Of a DNA stretch of 23,820 bases, positions 1 through 9,777 are shown piece after piece. The notes under the pieces are model-generated. The model was not told the DNA's origin and searched no databases. It saw only the letters and a program-made list of their open reading frames with translations. The position numbers and the translations under genes are program-made. The DNA is from Protostelium mycophagum. Taxonomy: Eukaryota; Evosea; Variosea; Protosteliida; Protosteliaceae. The DNA lies in contig MZNV01000739.1 in assembly GCA_002081555.1 (NCBI GenBank), forward strand, positions 1-23,820. Reading direction: 5' to 3'. Within the stretch, counting starts at the first letter, position 1. Every line of letters starts with the position of its first letter.

Positions 1-339
1 AGGGTGGGGGTGGGGGTGGAGGCGGGGGAAGCTGGATGTACATCAGATTTACTTTCTCGACAGAAAATTCCATGAAAAGTCGACCTAGAAAAGTAGTCAT
101 GAAAAACTAACCCCCGATGATGGCGCCTCTGCATCTGGTGCCGCATCTGTCTGCATATTTGATGATGGGTTTGTAGATGCAATTGTAGATGCGTCTAAAG
201 AGACTTCCTGTGGTGGGTGCATGTGAGAATGAGAGAGCATGGAGGTGGCGAGAAGGTGTTGGAATTGGGTCTTCATTGACTCCATCTGATGTCGCAGCTC
301 TTGCATGTCTTTCAACTCCTTTTCCAAGCAGCTCTGCAT
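1..339 (-). CDS. Coiled-coil/polyproline protein, partial (runs off left edge)
   Basis: Two coding pieces on the minus strand: 339-112, then 31-1, joined by an intron with donor GTTAGT at 111 and acceptor CCAG at 32, both in phase 0. The first piece opens MQSCLEKELKDMQELRHQM, a charged heptad-like stretch of about 35 residues predicted to form a coiled coil. A Ser/Thr/Pro/Ala-rich linker follows (about residues 40-76). The second piece is Leu then a run of at least nine prolines, still open at the window edge. Coiled coil plus polyproline is common in actin regulators (WASP/WAVE/WASH subunits, formins), but no diagnostic WH2 or FH2 sequence lies inside the window, so the function is not assigned. 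The start could also be upstream: the frame stays open for about 50 codons 5' of this ATG, and AATGCAG could be a splice acceptor. Confidence 0.5.
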
Positions 340-670
340 TGTGTTCAGAAAAATATGTGCATAGAAACATGGTCCAGAACTATGATGAATTTCCAGGTAT
401 TATAAATACCATAAGAATCGTTTAATATCAAGGTCGAAGCAATGGTATTGGCAGAATTGACAAGGATAAATGTTTGAGTTGTATGAGCCCAGTTGATCAT
501 CAAAGAAGATGAATGCATGTGCAGGCAAATGGTTGTCGCAGTTCAAATAAAATCCATTTCAATGTGAGGAGGCAAATTTTCCATTATTGTTTTACATGAT
601 TTAAACGAATCGCAGCTTTGCACAGCCAAAAGGAGGTCCTCAAACCGCAGTATTGAATACAAAAATGTTG
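340..670. other. Gap between two minus-strand genes, nothing recognised
   Basis: No supported gene. The minus strand stays open just upstream of the coiled-coil exon (about 340-395), so part may be an upstream exon or 5' UTR of that gene. Around 643 there is CCGCAGTATTGAA, a weak match to the CGG-palindrome family seen elsewhere in the window. Confidence 0.3.
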
Positions 671-1434
671 TCAAATCATATGGCGATTCAGAGCATTTTG
701 AATGTGACAAACCATTCTGGCTATATTGGCATCCTCCACCGCGTCGTCTTTTGTTGTCCTTGCATACATTAAGAGCTGACTGAAACGATCATACAGAGTG
801 ATCACACGGTCAGCTTCTACATTTTCTGATGTATCAGAGCCATCTGAACAAGTGTTGATTTCTATCCAACTATCTGTGTCTCTGTCAGGAAAAATTACCG
901 TGAAATGTTTGAGATCATAGGGTGTTATAATCTTGAAAATCGTGCACATTATCACCTTCGCACAATTCATCATCCATGTTATCCTCTATAAAATGCAAAT
1001 CGTCCTCCGTTAGATCTTTCTTGTCGTCGAATAATTTGTTCAGCTCTCTGACTAGACTGTCCATTTTCACCTTCTTAATATCATCGTCTGTCTGCACACT
1101 CGCACCCGTCCATCCTGATGGTACATAACTAGATAGTGATGTGAAGAGATTATATCCGGCATCTTGTGCCTCTCTTGACATATAAGATCCCATTTTGAGA
1201 TGATGTTGTATGGAGATGACAAGCTCTGATTCAATGAACGGAATTTCGAGACGATTCCAGGAACGCGAGTGAAAATTGGACAAAAGCAACTAAAAATAAA
1301 TTACAATAAAATGAATTAAAATAAAATATATTGCAGAGTTTGGTCAGATTCCCCCACTTCTCGTTAATGAACACGTTTATTACCGAGATTCTTTGCGTGG
1401 TACAATGTCTTGGCGGGATTCGCTTCTGGATCAT
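671..1434 (-). CDS. Unrecognised 195-aa protein, three exons
   Basis: Exons 1434-1384, 1289-956 and 873-671 join in phase: 51 nt, donor GTAATA, acceptor TTTTTAG; 334 nt, donor GTGATA; 203 nt, ending in TGA. The predicted product is about 195 aa, acidic in its middle (DDKKDLTEDDLHFIEDNMDD), with no signal peptide or membrane helix. An internal Met at the MGSYMSRE sequence could be an alternative start. The C-terminal part (LYDRFSQLLMYAR onward) looks helical. I recognise no family. The third exon's acceptor was chosen because it is the one that keeps the frame; a nearby CAG eight bases earlier does not. The upstream flank holds the paired CGG-palindrome repeat at 1517-1617, which may lie in its promoter. 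Confidence 0.45.
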
Positions 1435-1516
1435 TTAGAAATACAAATGATTGGAAACAACGGCACCTGTAGTCATGAATATTCATTGAAAACACTTTGA
1501 AATTTTGGCGGTTAGA

Positions 1517-1617
1517 AATCACGGTAACTACCGTAAGCCGGCTGCAACTAACGCTCCTAACGTGCCAAGCACGGTTAAAATCGCGGTTATAACCGTGCGC
1601 CGGCTGCTACTAATCGG
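1517..1617. repeat. Two diverged copies of a palindromic GC-rich element
   Basis: Copy 1 (1517-1554) and copy 2 (1578-1617) share the layout AATC-RCGGT-TA-ACCGT-RMGCCGGCTGCWACTAA. Each contains an inverted repeat, CGGTAACTACCG in the first and CGGTTATAACCG in the second, followed by the near-identical GCCGGCTGCAACTAA / GCCGGCTGCTACTAA. It lies in the 233-bp space between the citrate carrier stop and the start of the next minus-strand gene. Related palindromes occur in several introns of the window. Confidence 0.6.
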
Positions 1618-1666
1618 CAGAAATCATAGAAACGAACAATCTTTTGCTGATGTAGACGAGATCTCT

Positions 1667-3458
1667 TTACATTTTATTCAAATATTTAACAATTTGCCCG
1701 TACACTGAAAACGCAATCGCCGCGTCTCCGCAAACTCGAATGAGCCTTGGCACTGCACCTATAAAATAAATTAAAATAAAATTTCACTTTTTTTCAATGG
1801 GATTTTTCAAAGAAATTTTCAGAAATGATTTTTCTATGAAAATTCACCTTTGTAGAAGAACAGTGGACCTTGTGTTCTGAGAATGGTTCGGGCACAATCC
1901 ATTGAGCCGGAGTATTTCTTTGCGTCGAGACCTTGCATCTGGGTTTTTACGACGTCCAAAGGATTGTTTGCGATCACAGATGCTCCTCCCGCAACGGCTA
2001 TATATTTCAAAATTTGAAAAAGGCGGGAAATCTCCCACGCAAATCACTGAGTGGTGGTTTTTGTGGTTGCAAATACGCATCTTTTTGTTCATTTGCGTCT
2101 TTGCCGTAAAATACACCAAATTCGTATGACACATGTTCAACTTCTCGGTAACTACCGTATTTTTTACCGTAAATTCAAGTCATCTGACCAAATCTGGTAA
2201 AGAAAAATTCAATATCCCTCAAGAATTTATAAATATATTCTTTAAAAAAATTATAAATATTTTTTTAAAAAAATCACCTCCAGCGAGTGCACTCTTCAGC
2301 ATTCCAAATTCTCGATCTGGATGTGCTTCGTGATATTTCTTTTTGATTTCGTGGAATACCAAGAATCTGGAGGATTTCATTCGAAATTCACGTGAAATTT
2401 CGAGAGAAAATAGAGGGAAATTCGGTGAAACTTAGGTGAAAATTGGAGGATTTGTCACCTCACGCCTTGATTCGTAGATTGTTTCAATACCGTTGGTAAA
2501 AGGCCTTTGTACACACCACCTATCCCTGTGATGACGTCATCATATGTCGTACACTCGATGAAACATGACGTCATATGTTGTGATATCTTATGTGATATCG
2601 TGATTTTTGGAGCACTGCTCTAGTCTTTCCACATCCTCACCTTCATTCGCCACTATGGTCCTCACCGCATGTGCCAGTCCTCTAAACTTCCTCTGCTCTG
2701 GCGGTGCACCTTGGTCGTGGATCATTCTCGTCTTAATGGTCTCCATAGGCGTTACGGCGAAAAGCGCTTCCAAAACACCGGCACCGAGACCGCCTGGAAA
2801 AATCAGGCGGGTTGTAGAGGGTCGAAAAAACTTTACAAAATCTGCATTGGGCTTGTTGGAAATTTCATTAAATTAAAAAATGTCATTTTTAATCATGTTA
2901 TAAAGCTGCTCAAAATGGTATTCTCAACTCTGGCAACAAATCTAGACCTTTGAAAGAAGTTGTCGGTAGTTACCGCAGAAAACCACGGTATGTGACCGTG
3001 ACATTTTCGGTCCAAATCTATGCCACCACACAGTATTTCATTTGAAATATGAATAAAAGCTCTCACACAAAAAGGTTTTTCCAGCCGACATCCTTCCATT
3101 ATCATCTTTCATCTTGCTGGAAAGAAGCTCGTAGCCACCGAATCTAACCGCAGATTTCGGCACAGAGCCCACTAATAGCGTGGAGAGTCCACGGTAAAGA
3201 CCGAGGAATCCATCCTCTTTCACGGTTGTTGCCGCGCAGTTCCAAAGCCCAGTGTATTTGGGCTGTTTCAGATCAGATCATTGGAAAGACATCTTGCGTA
3301 AGAAAAATGAGACTCACCTGCGCTTTGTTTTGAAGTTGTAATTGAGTCTTGATGTACTCGGTTGGAAACATGATGGATGCCTCTATCGCACCCGCGATGC
3401 CACCAGCAAGTACAGCTTTTCCGAATGAATTGGGTTTTGGACCATCACGAGGTGCCAT
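1667..3458 (-). CDS. Mitochondrial tricarboxylate (citrate) carrier, SLC25A1/CTP1-like
   Basis: Seven exons: 3458-3318, 3262-3067, 2793-2641, 2525-2459, 2366-2278, 1997-1848 and 1758-1667; all junctions keep frame and give 295 aa, close to the roughly 300 aa usual for the family. The three mitochondrial-carrier repeats each carry a PX[DE]XX[KR] signature: [21 protein letters not shown] and [11 protein letters not shown]. The second is set in [20 protein letters not shown], which matches the citrate carrier's GAGLLESVAAVTPFEAIK region, and [14 protein letters not shown] is also typical of this subfamily. The family exchanges mitochondrial citrate for malate across the inner membrane, feeding cytosolic acetyl-CoA. 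The start ATG gives the short N-terminus ([20 protein letters not shown]) expected of a carrier without cleaved presequence. Substrate assignment rests on subfamily resemblance. Intron 2 holds a CGG-palindrome element. Confidence 0.93.
2964..3005. repeat. CGG-palindrome interspersed element, copy in carrier intron
   Basis: The stretch reads CGGTAGTTACCGCAGAAAAC then CACGGTATGTGACCGTGA: two adjacent inverted repeats (CGGTA..TACCG and CACGGT..ACCGTG). A similar stretch sits at 13988-14027 in another gene's flank. It lies within intron 2 of the citrate carrier gene. Confidence 0.55.
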
Positions 3459-4584
3459 TTCTCAATCTGATCGTCTCTATGTGAATAAATATGTGGAGTG
3501 AGGCAAGATCCTCCAATGTTGTGTCGGCTTCGTGCCTCAGTTTGTAAACCAAGTGGTCCAAAATCACGAAGGAATGACACAGAAAACTGAGAGCACACTT
3601 TCGTCTCAAATATTTATGCCGAGATATCTCAGAGGATATCGCGGTAGAGTTTTTGGAAGAGATGATGAAGAAAAAAACCAACAAGGTAGGCCTCCACTCG
3701 CATTAGATTTATTCTTTTCTATGATGAATGCGTTAACGCAACTTTTATGAATAACCGTGATGGTAAATAAAGCAACTCGCTATACTGAAGCTAAACCAAA
3801 ATGATGGAGATTATCTTATCTACATTTGTTGATCCTTTATAGGTCTTGATCAGGTCGGTGCTCTGCCATTGTAAACACGTTTTACATGATGTTAAAAAAC
3901 TATAATATACGCTATAACTAAATACCTTGAGTACCACACATTTTACTGATCTTGTTCTAAACACGATCGTCTTCACATCGTGATGGTTCTGACCTTCTCA
4001 ACAGATTGCCACCCTGATGGACATACCTTCACACAAGGTAAAGAGCTCGTACGATCACTTCATTTCCTTTTTATTATGATGATAACCCAAATTCGATTTG
4101 CATGTCAGTATGATCTCCTGATTAGAAACACGCAAGACTGATCCATTTCCTTCCATCTTTGATACACGTCCGAGTGCCTCGCTGATCGTGATTTAGGTGC
4201 CTCTTGATGGCGGACGATCTCGGCTAAACTTGTATATATAAAAGAATATTTGAAAATGTCCATGTGTTTACTCATCCTTGAACTCAATTGTTGTCTTCAA
4301 GTTCGCGATCTAAACTGCTGCAGAATCGAAGAATCTATTGTTTGATTTATCATTCTTCATATCAGATCTCAAATCGATGACACCCTCTTTCAAAGCATGT
4401 CTTCACGTCATACTCTATTTCGTCCTTTGCTCTCCTGCTCTGTCTTCCTTCTCATCATTTTTCACGTTCGAATGAAACTGGGGGGGAGGGAATTCCGGGG
4501 GTGGGAGGGATTTTTGTTGCAGGCAAAGACCGGAGGATTGACCCGAGTTGTTTGGCTTTATCCTTTCCATCCTCAACAGCGAAT
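3459..4584. other. Divergent intergenic region between carrier and eL18 genes
   Basis: About 1.1 kb holding the 5' flanks of two divergent genes: the citrate carrier to the left and eL18 to the right. Several open frames of 60-75 codons exist on both strands, but none has family resemblance or spliceable partners. A G-rich tract at 4480-4509 (seven G, then GGG, GGGGG and GGG separated by a few bases) lies about 75-105 bases upstream of the eL18 start and may be a promoter element or form a G-quadruplex. No TATA box was identified with confidence. Confidence 0.4.
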
Positions 4585-5486
4585 ATGGTGAGTACATCCT
4601 CGATCCATCCTCTTTAAGATCTGCATATAATCGATAGATACAATCAATCCAACCTTGTATGTGAAGATAGAGATGAAATGTGTGGGGATCAATGATGATT
4701 AATGGAATGTGCTCAGAGCGCACAACAGTTTTTATATATATTAGTGTTGCACAACAACAGCAATAACATTTATCTATGATTGTAAAATAATGATTGAGAA
4801 TCCAAAAACAATTTACCAATATGACCCATAGGCCATCGATCTCCGTCACAAGCACAGAAAGGCCTCCGGCCGCAGAGACGTCAAGAGCGACGATGTCTAC
4901 CTCAGACTTCTCGTCAAGCTCTACAGATTCCTCCACCGCAGAACTGGCTCTGACTTCAACCGTGTCGTTCTGAAGAGACTCATAATGAGCAGAAAGAACA
5001 AGCCCCCCGTTTCCCTCAAGAAGTTGATTGCTTCCATGAAGGGACGTGAGGACAAGGTGAGTTTACTTTTCTAAATTACACTCCACTAGATCACAATAAT
5101 GTAATTTAATGATTCTGATCATCTCCAAGGTTGCCGTTGTTGTCGGAACCGTCACCGACGATGCCAGAGTCTTGGAGGTCCCCAAGATTACCCTCGCCAC
5201 CCTCCGCATCACCGAGACTGCTCGCGCCAGAATCGTCAAGAACGGAGGAGAGGTCATCACCTTTGACCAGCTCGCCCTTCGCGCCCCCAAGGGTTCCAAC
5301 ACCGTCTTAGTTCGCGGTGCCGTCACCGCCAGAGAGGCCCAGAAGCACTTTGGAGCTGCTGGTATCAAGAGCCACCACGCCAAGTGAGTTTCTCTCTTAT
5401 TTTATTTTCTCTTTGGAATACTTTTTTTTGAGATACTGAATAATAACAGGCCCTTCGTTGGCAGCAAGGGACGCGGAAGAGCTTAA
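4585..5486 (+). CDS. RPL18: 60S ribosomal protein eL18 (RPL18)
   Basis: Exons 4585-4587, 4832-5056, 5130-5383 and 5450-5486 join in frame to encode 172 aa. The first coding exon is only the ATG, directly followed by a GTGAGT donor and a 244-nt intron, an arrangement known from ribosomal protein genes in several eukaryotes. The product matches eL18 throughout: [14 protein letters not shown], the near-invariant [58 protein letters not shown] and a C-terminal [12 protein letters not shown]. It is part of the large cytosolic ribosomal subunit. It is slightly shorter than animal eL18 (188 aa), ending before the usual basic tail. Codons strongly favour C in third position (CTC, GTC, AAG, CGC), unlike the other genes here, as expected for very high expression. 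Confidence 0.96.
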
Positions 5487-5868
5487 ATCCAGTAACAATG
5501 GAAGATTGCTTCGCTGTCAGACTTTTAGATGGAAGGATTCGCAATACAAAAACCGAGAAAGGTCTAATTTTTCACTTCTTGTTTTTTCAAGAGAACTGGA
5601 GCAACAAAAGATATCGTGACTGTTGTTTTGGCTATTTTGTGTGAAACAGCGTGCGTGCATTTGTATCTTTGTACTCTATGGCACTTTAAGCTCGACGGCA
5701 TCTTAAGCTTGTGTCAACAGCTGCAACAAAAGCTCGTGACACATCGACCGTATTGTTCCATGTGTGTTCTGGTGTCTGTCCACTCACGCAAGAAGATGAA
5801 GGTTGACGCTGATCCCACAGACTTGTAAACCGCTCAGAAAATGAAATTCGGCTCACTTTTTTGATCAC
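5487..5868. other. eL18 3' flank / glycosyltransferase 5' flank
   Basis: No supported gene. It contains the downstream region of eL18 and the upstream region of the next plus-strand gene, separated by about 380 bp. A 70-codon open frame at 5616-5828 has no recognisable content. Confidence 0.4.
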
Positions 5869-8160
5869 ATGAGATCGGGGACGTGGTTGTGGGCTGTGAT
5901 CCTCTACGCCTTTTTACTGTCACTCCTTTTACCTATAGTAGAGACAAGCACATCACAAGTGACTGATGTGGAGGATAAACCTGCGGTGATCTTGTGGTTA
6001 CTGACAAAGAGAAGTCTGATACACGAGATCAAACGGTGATAACGATTGATTCTGGCTTAATTAAATGACCACAGATCTATTCGGTTGATACAAGCTAATT
6101 TCAATGATCCAGACATACAAGTCACCAATGGTCCAAATCAAAAGCCGTACGATCTCCTCATTTTCCATACATCAGACATAACGGAGAGAGACCAAGAGGA
6201 AGTACAGTCCGTAACAAGACAGAAGCTCATCTGGGCTCTTTGGGAGAGGAATTTTCCTCAGTGGCTACTACAAAAGTTTTCTGAGAACCAAGTGGTGAGT
6301 CTATCATCTCTTTACATTAAAGACGCCAGATCAGCTCACTTTAATTCAATTTTTTCAAATTAAATGTAATATAAGTATGTGAAGTATCCATTACGGTATC
6401 ATACCGCTGTTTTTCGCGTTAATCAATGTGTTTAAGAACAATTAGATCATTTTTATGTACAATGATTTTCAATCATCCGTAAAATCAAAAACACAAATCT
6501 GACGCCCGCAGCCTCCAGACAAGTCATCACGCGATCGCTACATGAAGAATGCAGGATTAAGAGGTGCCTCATGTTCTTCACGTACCTGGCCCACTGATTA
6601 CCTCCTCATGAACCGTTTCTTCAGCTATCAATTGTATCAACATGATGCATTGAGACCGTATCGGTATTACATGCGCATCGATTCGGACTCGTATGTCAGT
6701 GGTGTGTGGGAGGAGGACCCTTTTTTGAAGGCAGAAAAGGAAGGTGCTTCCTTCGTCTACAGGTTTGTAGATCATCATTCTGGATTTCTCTCTTAATAAA
6801 TTTATGCTAATTTTCGCGTGCAAAAAATACTTTTTGTGGACAAGTCTTGAGTTATTTTTTTCTAAATTACAAATTAAATATTTTTAAAATTAAAATTTTT
6901 TAGAGATGAATACGGAGACGAAAACGAGGAGCCTCCAGGATGCGTTGTAGATCTGTACAAATATTCTTTCCAGTATTTTAAGTATCTTTCGGACAACAAG
7001 ATCCAGTCCAATAATTCCGGACCCACGAAATTGGACGGCGTTGTAGATGCACCCACTTTTCCCACAGAAAATTCGCTGATCAATCTGGAGAAATTCAGAA
7101 AAGGCGGGAAATATGAGGGGTCTTTTGGCCTGGGACGTCTTGGGTTCTTCCGGTCTCCAAATTATTTGGCTTACGCACAGCATCTTAACGAGGCCTATGA
7201 CGGTATCTACCGCCATCGTTGGGGAGACCAGGTGAATGAGATTTGAAAAAATTCCCGCCAAATTCAAAATGTTGAAATTTAAAAGGCGATATATCCGTTG
7301 GCGCTGATCGCGTTTGACCAAAAGACTCTCGCCATCGACCTTCCCATGGTCCACAAGGTAGAAGGATTAAAAGAATTCTTATCAATTTTCTAGACTACTC
7401 CATCTACAACGGATTGATTATTTGAGCAGGGGTCAAGAATCCCTCCTTGGATTATTTGGAGTATCATATTATCTGGTATTTCTGTTATTTTCCTCATGTT
7501 TGAAACCCTTCAATATTTCACGAGTCACCCGCCCCCTCGGACTACAACGGACACGTCATCATTTACACGGTTTGAAAACGTGGCGATCGGTGTTTATATG
7601 GCATCGCATCTGTTGATCATGGAGAGATGCTCACCGGAATATTACTGGACCAATACATTGGGCCAATTAGCCGCGGTAGATTTGGTCTTCATCACGGTGA
7701 TGTACACGGCTCCAAAAATTGTACCCAGTTTCTTCAGGTGACGTCATCTATTTGAATTTTCTGAGAGATTTCCTCAACAGAACGGAAGACCTTGAGACTC
7801 ACCATTTTCAGTTTCCCGCCAAAATATGCAAAAATTCTCGCAGTGGCGACACTACTCATGCTGCTGTCACATCCTCTTCCCTACACTTTTCACAAAGAAA
7901 ATTCCACGACTTTTCCACCGCGTCTGTACACCCACGTGACCGGCTGGGCTTTTGTCGTTTCGGCGGGAATCTTACTGCTGTCTACAACGAGCCGTTTTAA
8001 GATGGAAAGGTACAGGTTTCCCTCCTTCGTGGCGATGTCGACGTCAGGGTGTCTACATTGTTTACTCCTGTTCAATTTCTGTCTGATTTCTGCCTCAATA
8101 TGCCTGTGCGCTTGGGTGTGGCAGAAATTCTCAGGAAAAGGTGGATCTACAACTGTGTAA
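5869..8160 (+). CDS. GT15 (KRE2/MNT1-like) glycosyltransferase fused to a six-helix membrane domain
   Basis: Preferred model has seven exons: 5869-6035, 6075-6294, 6512-6762, 6904-7231, 7286-7357, 7430-7737 and 7812-8160 (564 aa, all phases agree). Residues 1-30 form a hydrophobic signal or anchor (WAVILYAFLLSLLLPIV). Residues about 35-346 resemble the GT15 alpha-mannosyltransferase fold: FHTSDIT, WPTDYLLMNRFF, YRYYMRIDSDSYV at the position of fungal YYWRVEP, and RHRWGDQAIYPLAL matching fungal RWGDAPVHSIA, then a late His in LPMVHK. GT15 enzymes add alpha-mannose to glycans in the Golgi. The remaining about 218 residues contain six hydrophobic segments, starting WIIWSIILSGISVIF and ending HCLLLFNFCLISASICLCAW. 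The membrane segment has no in-frame ATG before its first helix, supporting fusion. If the acceptor at 7393 is used instead, the enzyme stops at 7417 (353 aa). An AATAAA follows at 8216. Confidence 0.72.
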
Positions 8161-8762
8161 TCACTTCTGAACTTTTAGAAGCAGTTGCGTGAGATCTGGA
8201 AGAGAGGGAGATGTAAATAAATTCCCAGGGCTTTTCGCTGAAATAGAAGTTTAATGTTGGACAAGTAAGATTATTTTTCACAAGAAAAAAATGACTCATT
8301 ATGATGTCTTAATCCTTTAACGGCGACAATTTGAGTTGTTGCCATCAGATCTGTCATTTATTGTGAGGTTCAATTGTTTGTACCGTTGTTTTCGAGCGAT
8401 GTATAACGCACCAAGAGGATTTTCAAAACCCAACTGCATCTCCAAGATCACACACGTGAGAGAGATGTGCACAAAGGTCTATTCAGACAGGAGGAAAGAG
8501 TGACTCCGCTGACAATATTCGCGGTAATTACCGATAAGGTAAGGTCAAAAATCGTGTCATTCTCCTAAAATCCTCCCACCTGACATATTTTGTGGAGTTA
8601 CTGATGGCTGAAGGATCTTCAACAACTTAGAAAGAAGAGATACATATCAGGATGACTTGATGGATCTTCTGGTCAGTGGTTGTATTCAAATTGAGAATCC
8701 AGAGAGTAAAAGTGATGTAATTGTATATATTTATCCAAATAAAACATTTCGAAAATCACACC
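8161..8762. other. Intergenic, nothing coding recognised
   Basis: Contains a possible polyadenylation hexamer AATAAA at 8216-8221 for the preceding gene and a CGGTAATTACCG palindrome near 8522, another member of the dispersed palindrome family. No open frame with recognisable content. Confidence 0.4.
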
Positions 8763-8835
8763 TCCTTGATAGTATAGCGGATAAGTATACCACCCTGTCA
8801 CGGTGGGGACCCGGGTTCGATTCCCGGTCAGGGAG
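8763..8835 (+). tRNA. tRNA-Asp (anticodon GTC)
   Basis: A 73-nt intronless cloverleaf. The acceptor arms TCCTTGA (8763-8769) and TCAGGGA (8828-8834) pair with one T-G wobble, and G8835 is the discriminator base, as usual for tRNA-Asp. The anticodon arm is CCACC-CTGTCAC-GGTGG, giving anticodon GTC. The T arm CCGGG-TTCGATT-CCCGG contains the B box GGTTCGATTCC, and an A-box-like stretch (TAGTATAGCGGATAAGTAT) supplies the internal RNA polymerase III promoter. A TTTT tract begins five bases downstream and should act as the terminator. CCA is not encoded, as normal for a nuclear gene. Confidence 0.96.
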
Positions 8836-9399
8836 CTTCTTTTGTTGCTCTCATTTTGCAAAAAAAAAAAATTGGAAAAATCTCTTCAAATTTGTTTTTC
8901 GTACAGATTCATGCAGATCACAAATGAGATTTTTTTACTTCTGGCTGAAATTAAAATTCACCCTTCAAAAATTAATATCCATTTCTTTTCGACAAATGAT
9001 ATTGCTAGAGTTGCGCAAGGATGGCAAAAATGAAAGTGATTTCAGTGGACTTCCAGGAATCTTCTCATAAAATTTATCTTATCTGCTTATTTCTTTTGAG
9101 TTTTCCCATCTATTATTCAATGAATTGCAAGGCACTGCAACTCCTTACCACCTCGCGGTAACTGACGTGGATTCTCCTCGTTTTTTTCGAAAACAAGCCC
9201 CTTGCACAACCATGTTGATACCTTCTGGGATGTCAGCTGATCAGAGACCATTGGATCTCCCACATCACCACCGAAATGCTACCACGGATTTGATCCATGT
9301 GTCCGCACTACAACGTCTCGGTGACACCTTTGACAAGACAGTTTGACCACACAACCGCACCTCATCTTCTGGAGGCCTCAGACCTTTTAAGACTATGTA
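8836..9399. other. Spacer between tRNA-Asp and the WW-RapGAP gene
   Basis: Starts with the Pol III terminator T run and an A10 tract. A 73-codon plus-strand frame at 9125-9346 could be transcribed 5' sequence of the downstream gene, but no donor or acceptor links it in frame to the WW exon, and a TAA lies in frame 12 bases before the WW-exon ATG. Contains a half CGGTAACT motif near 9157. Confidence 0.35.
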
Positions 9400-9777
9400 A
9401 TGCAAACAGACAATGAGAAATGGGTGACCTCTTTACAGATGGATGATCAGCTGAGCGCTCTAAAAGAGCAGATGCCTCATGGCTGGGAGGCTCTACGCGA
9501 TGAACACGGCGAGATCTACTTTTATAACAGAGCTCTTGAGGTGATTGATTTTGATTCGTGTCAGCAATAATGACGCGTTTGTTTAAGACTATGTAATGCA
9601 AACAGACAATGAGAAATGGGTGACCTCTTTACAGATGGATGATCAGCTGAGCGCTCTAAAAGAGCAGATGCCTCATGGCTGGGAGGCTCTACGCGATGAA
9701 CACGGCGAGATCTACTTTTATAACAGAGCTCTTGAGGTGATTGATTTTGATTCGTGTCAGCAATAATGACGCGTTTG
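9386..9777 (+). repeat. Perfect 196-bp tandem duplication carrying the WW exon
   Basis: Positions 9386-9581 and 9582-9777 are identical base for base by eye. Each unit contains the candidate start ATG (9400 / 9596), the WW-coding exon with its GAG|GTGATT donor (9541 / 9737), and 40 bases of the following intron. An internal acceptor TTTACAG (ends 9438 / 9634) lets the second copy be spliced to the first in phase 0. Confidence 0.95.

Noticed and set aside
1-339. Naming the left-edge gene as a WASH, WAVE or formin protein
   Set aside because: Coiled coil and polyproline alone are not diagnostic and no WH2/FH2 lies inside the window.
3532-3750. 72-codon plus-strand frame upstream of the citrate carrier
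   Set aside because: Composition looks random, no family resemblance; it covers the carrier's 5' flank on the other strand.
4415-4936. 173-codon minus-strand frame across the eL18 start
   Set aside because: It is antisense to the eL18 first intron and second exon, and its apparent protein has no recognisable content.
7391-7417. Acceptor TTTTCTAG at 7393 giving a short exon ending TGA at 7417 as the sole end of the glycosyltransferase
   Set aside because: It leaves the downstream membrane frame without a start before its first helix; kept only as an alternative isoform.
9125-9346. 73-codon plus-strand frame as first exon of the RapGAP gene
   Set aside because: No donor/acceptor pair joins it in phase to the WW exon, and a TAA precedes the WW-exon ATG in frame.
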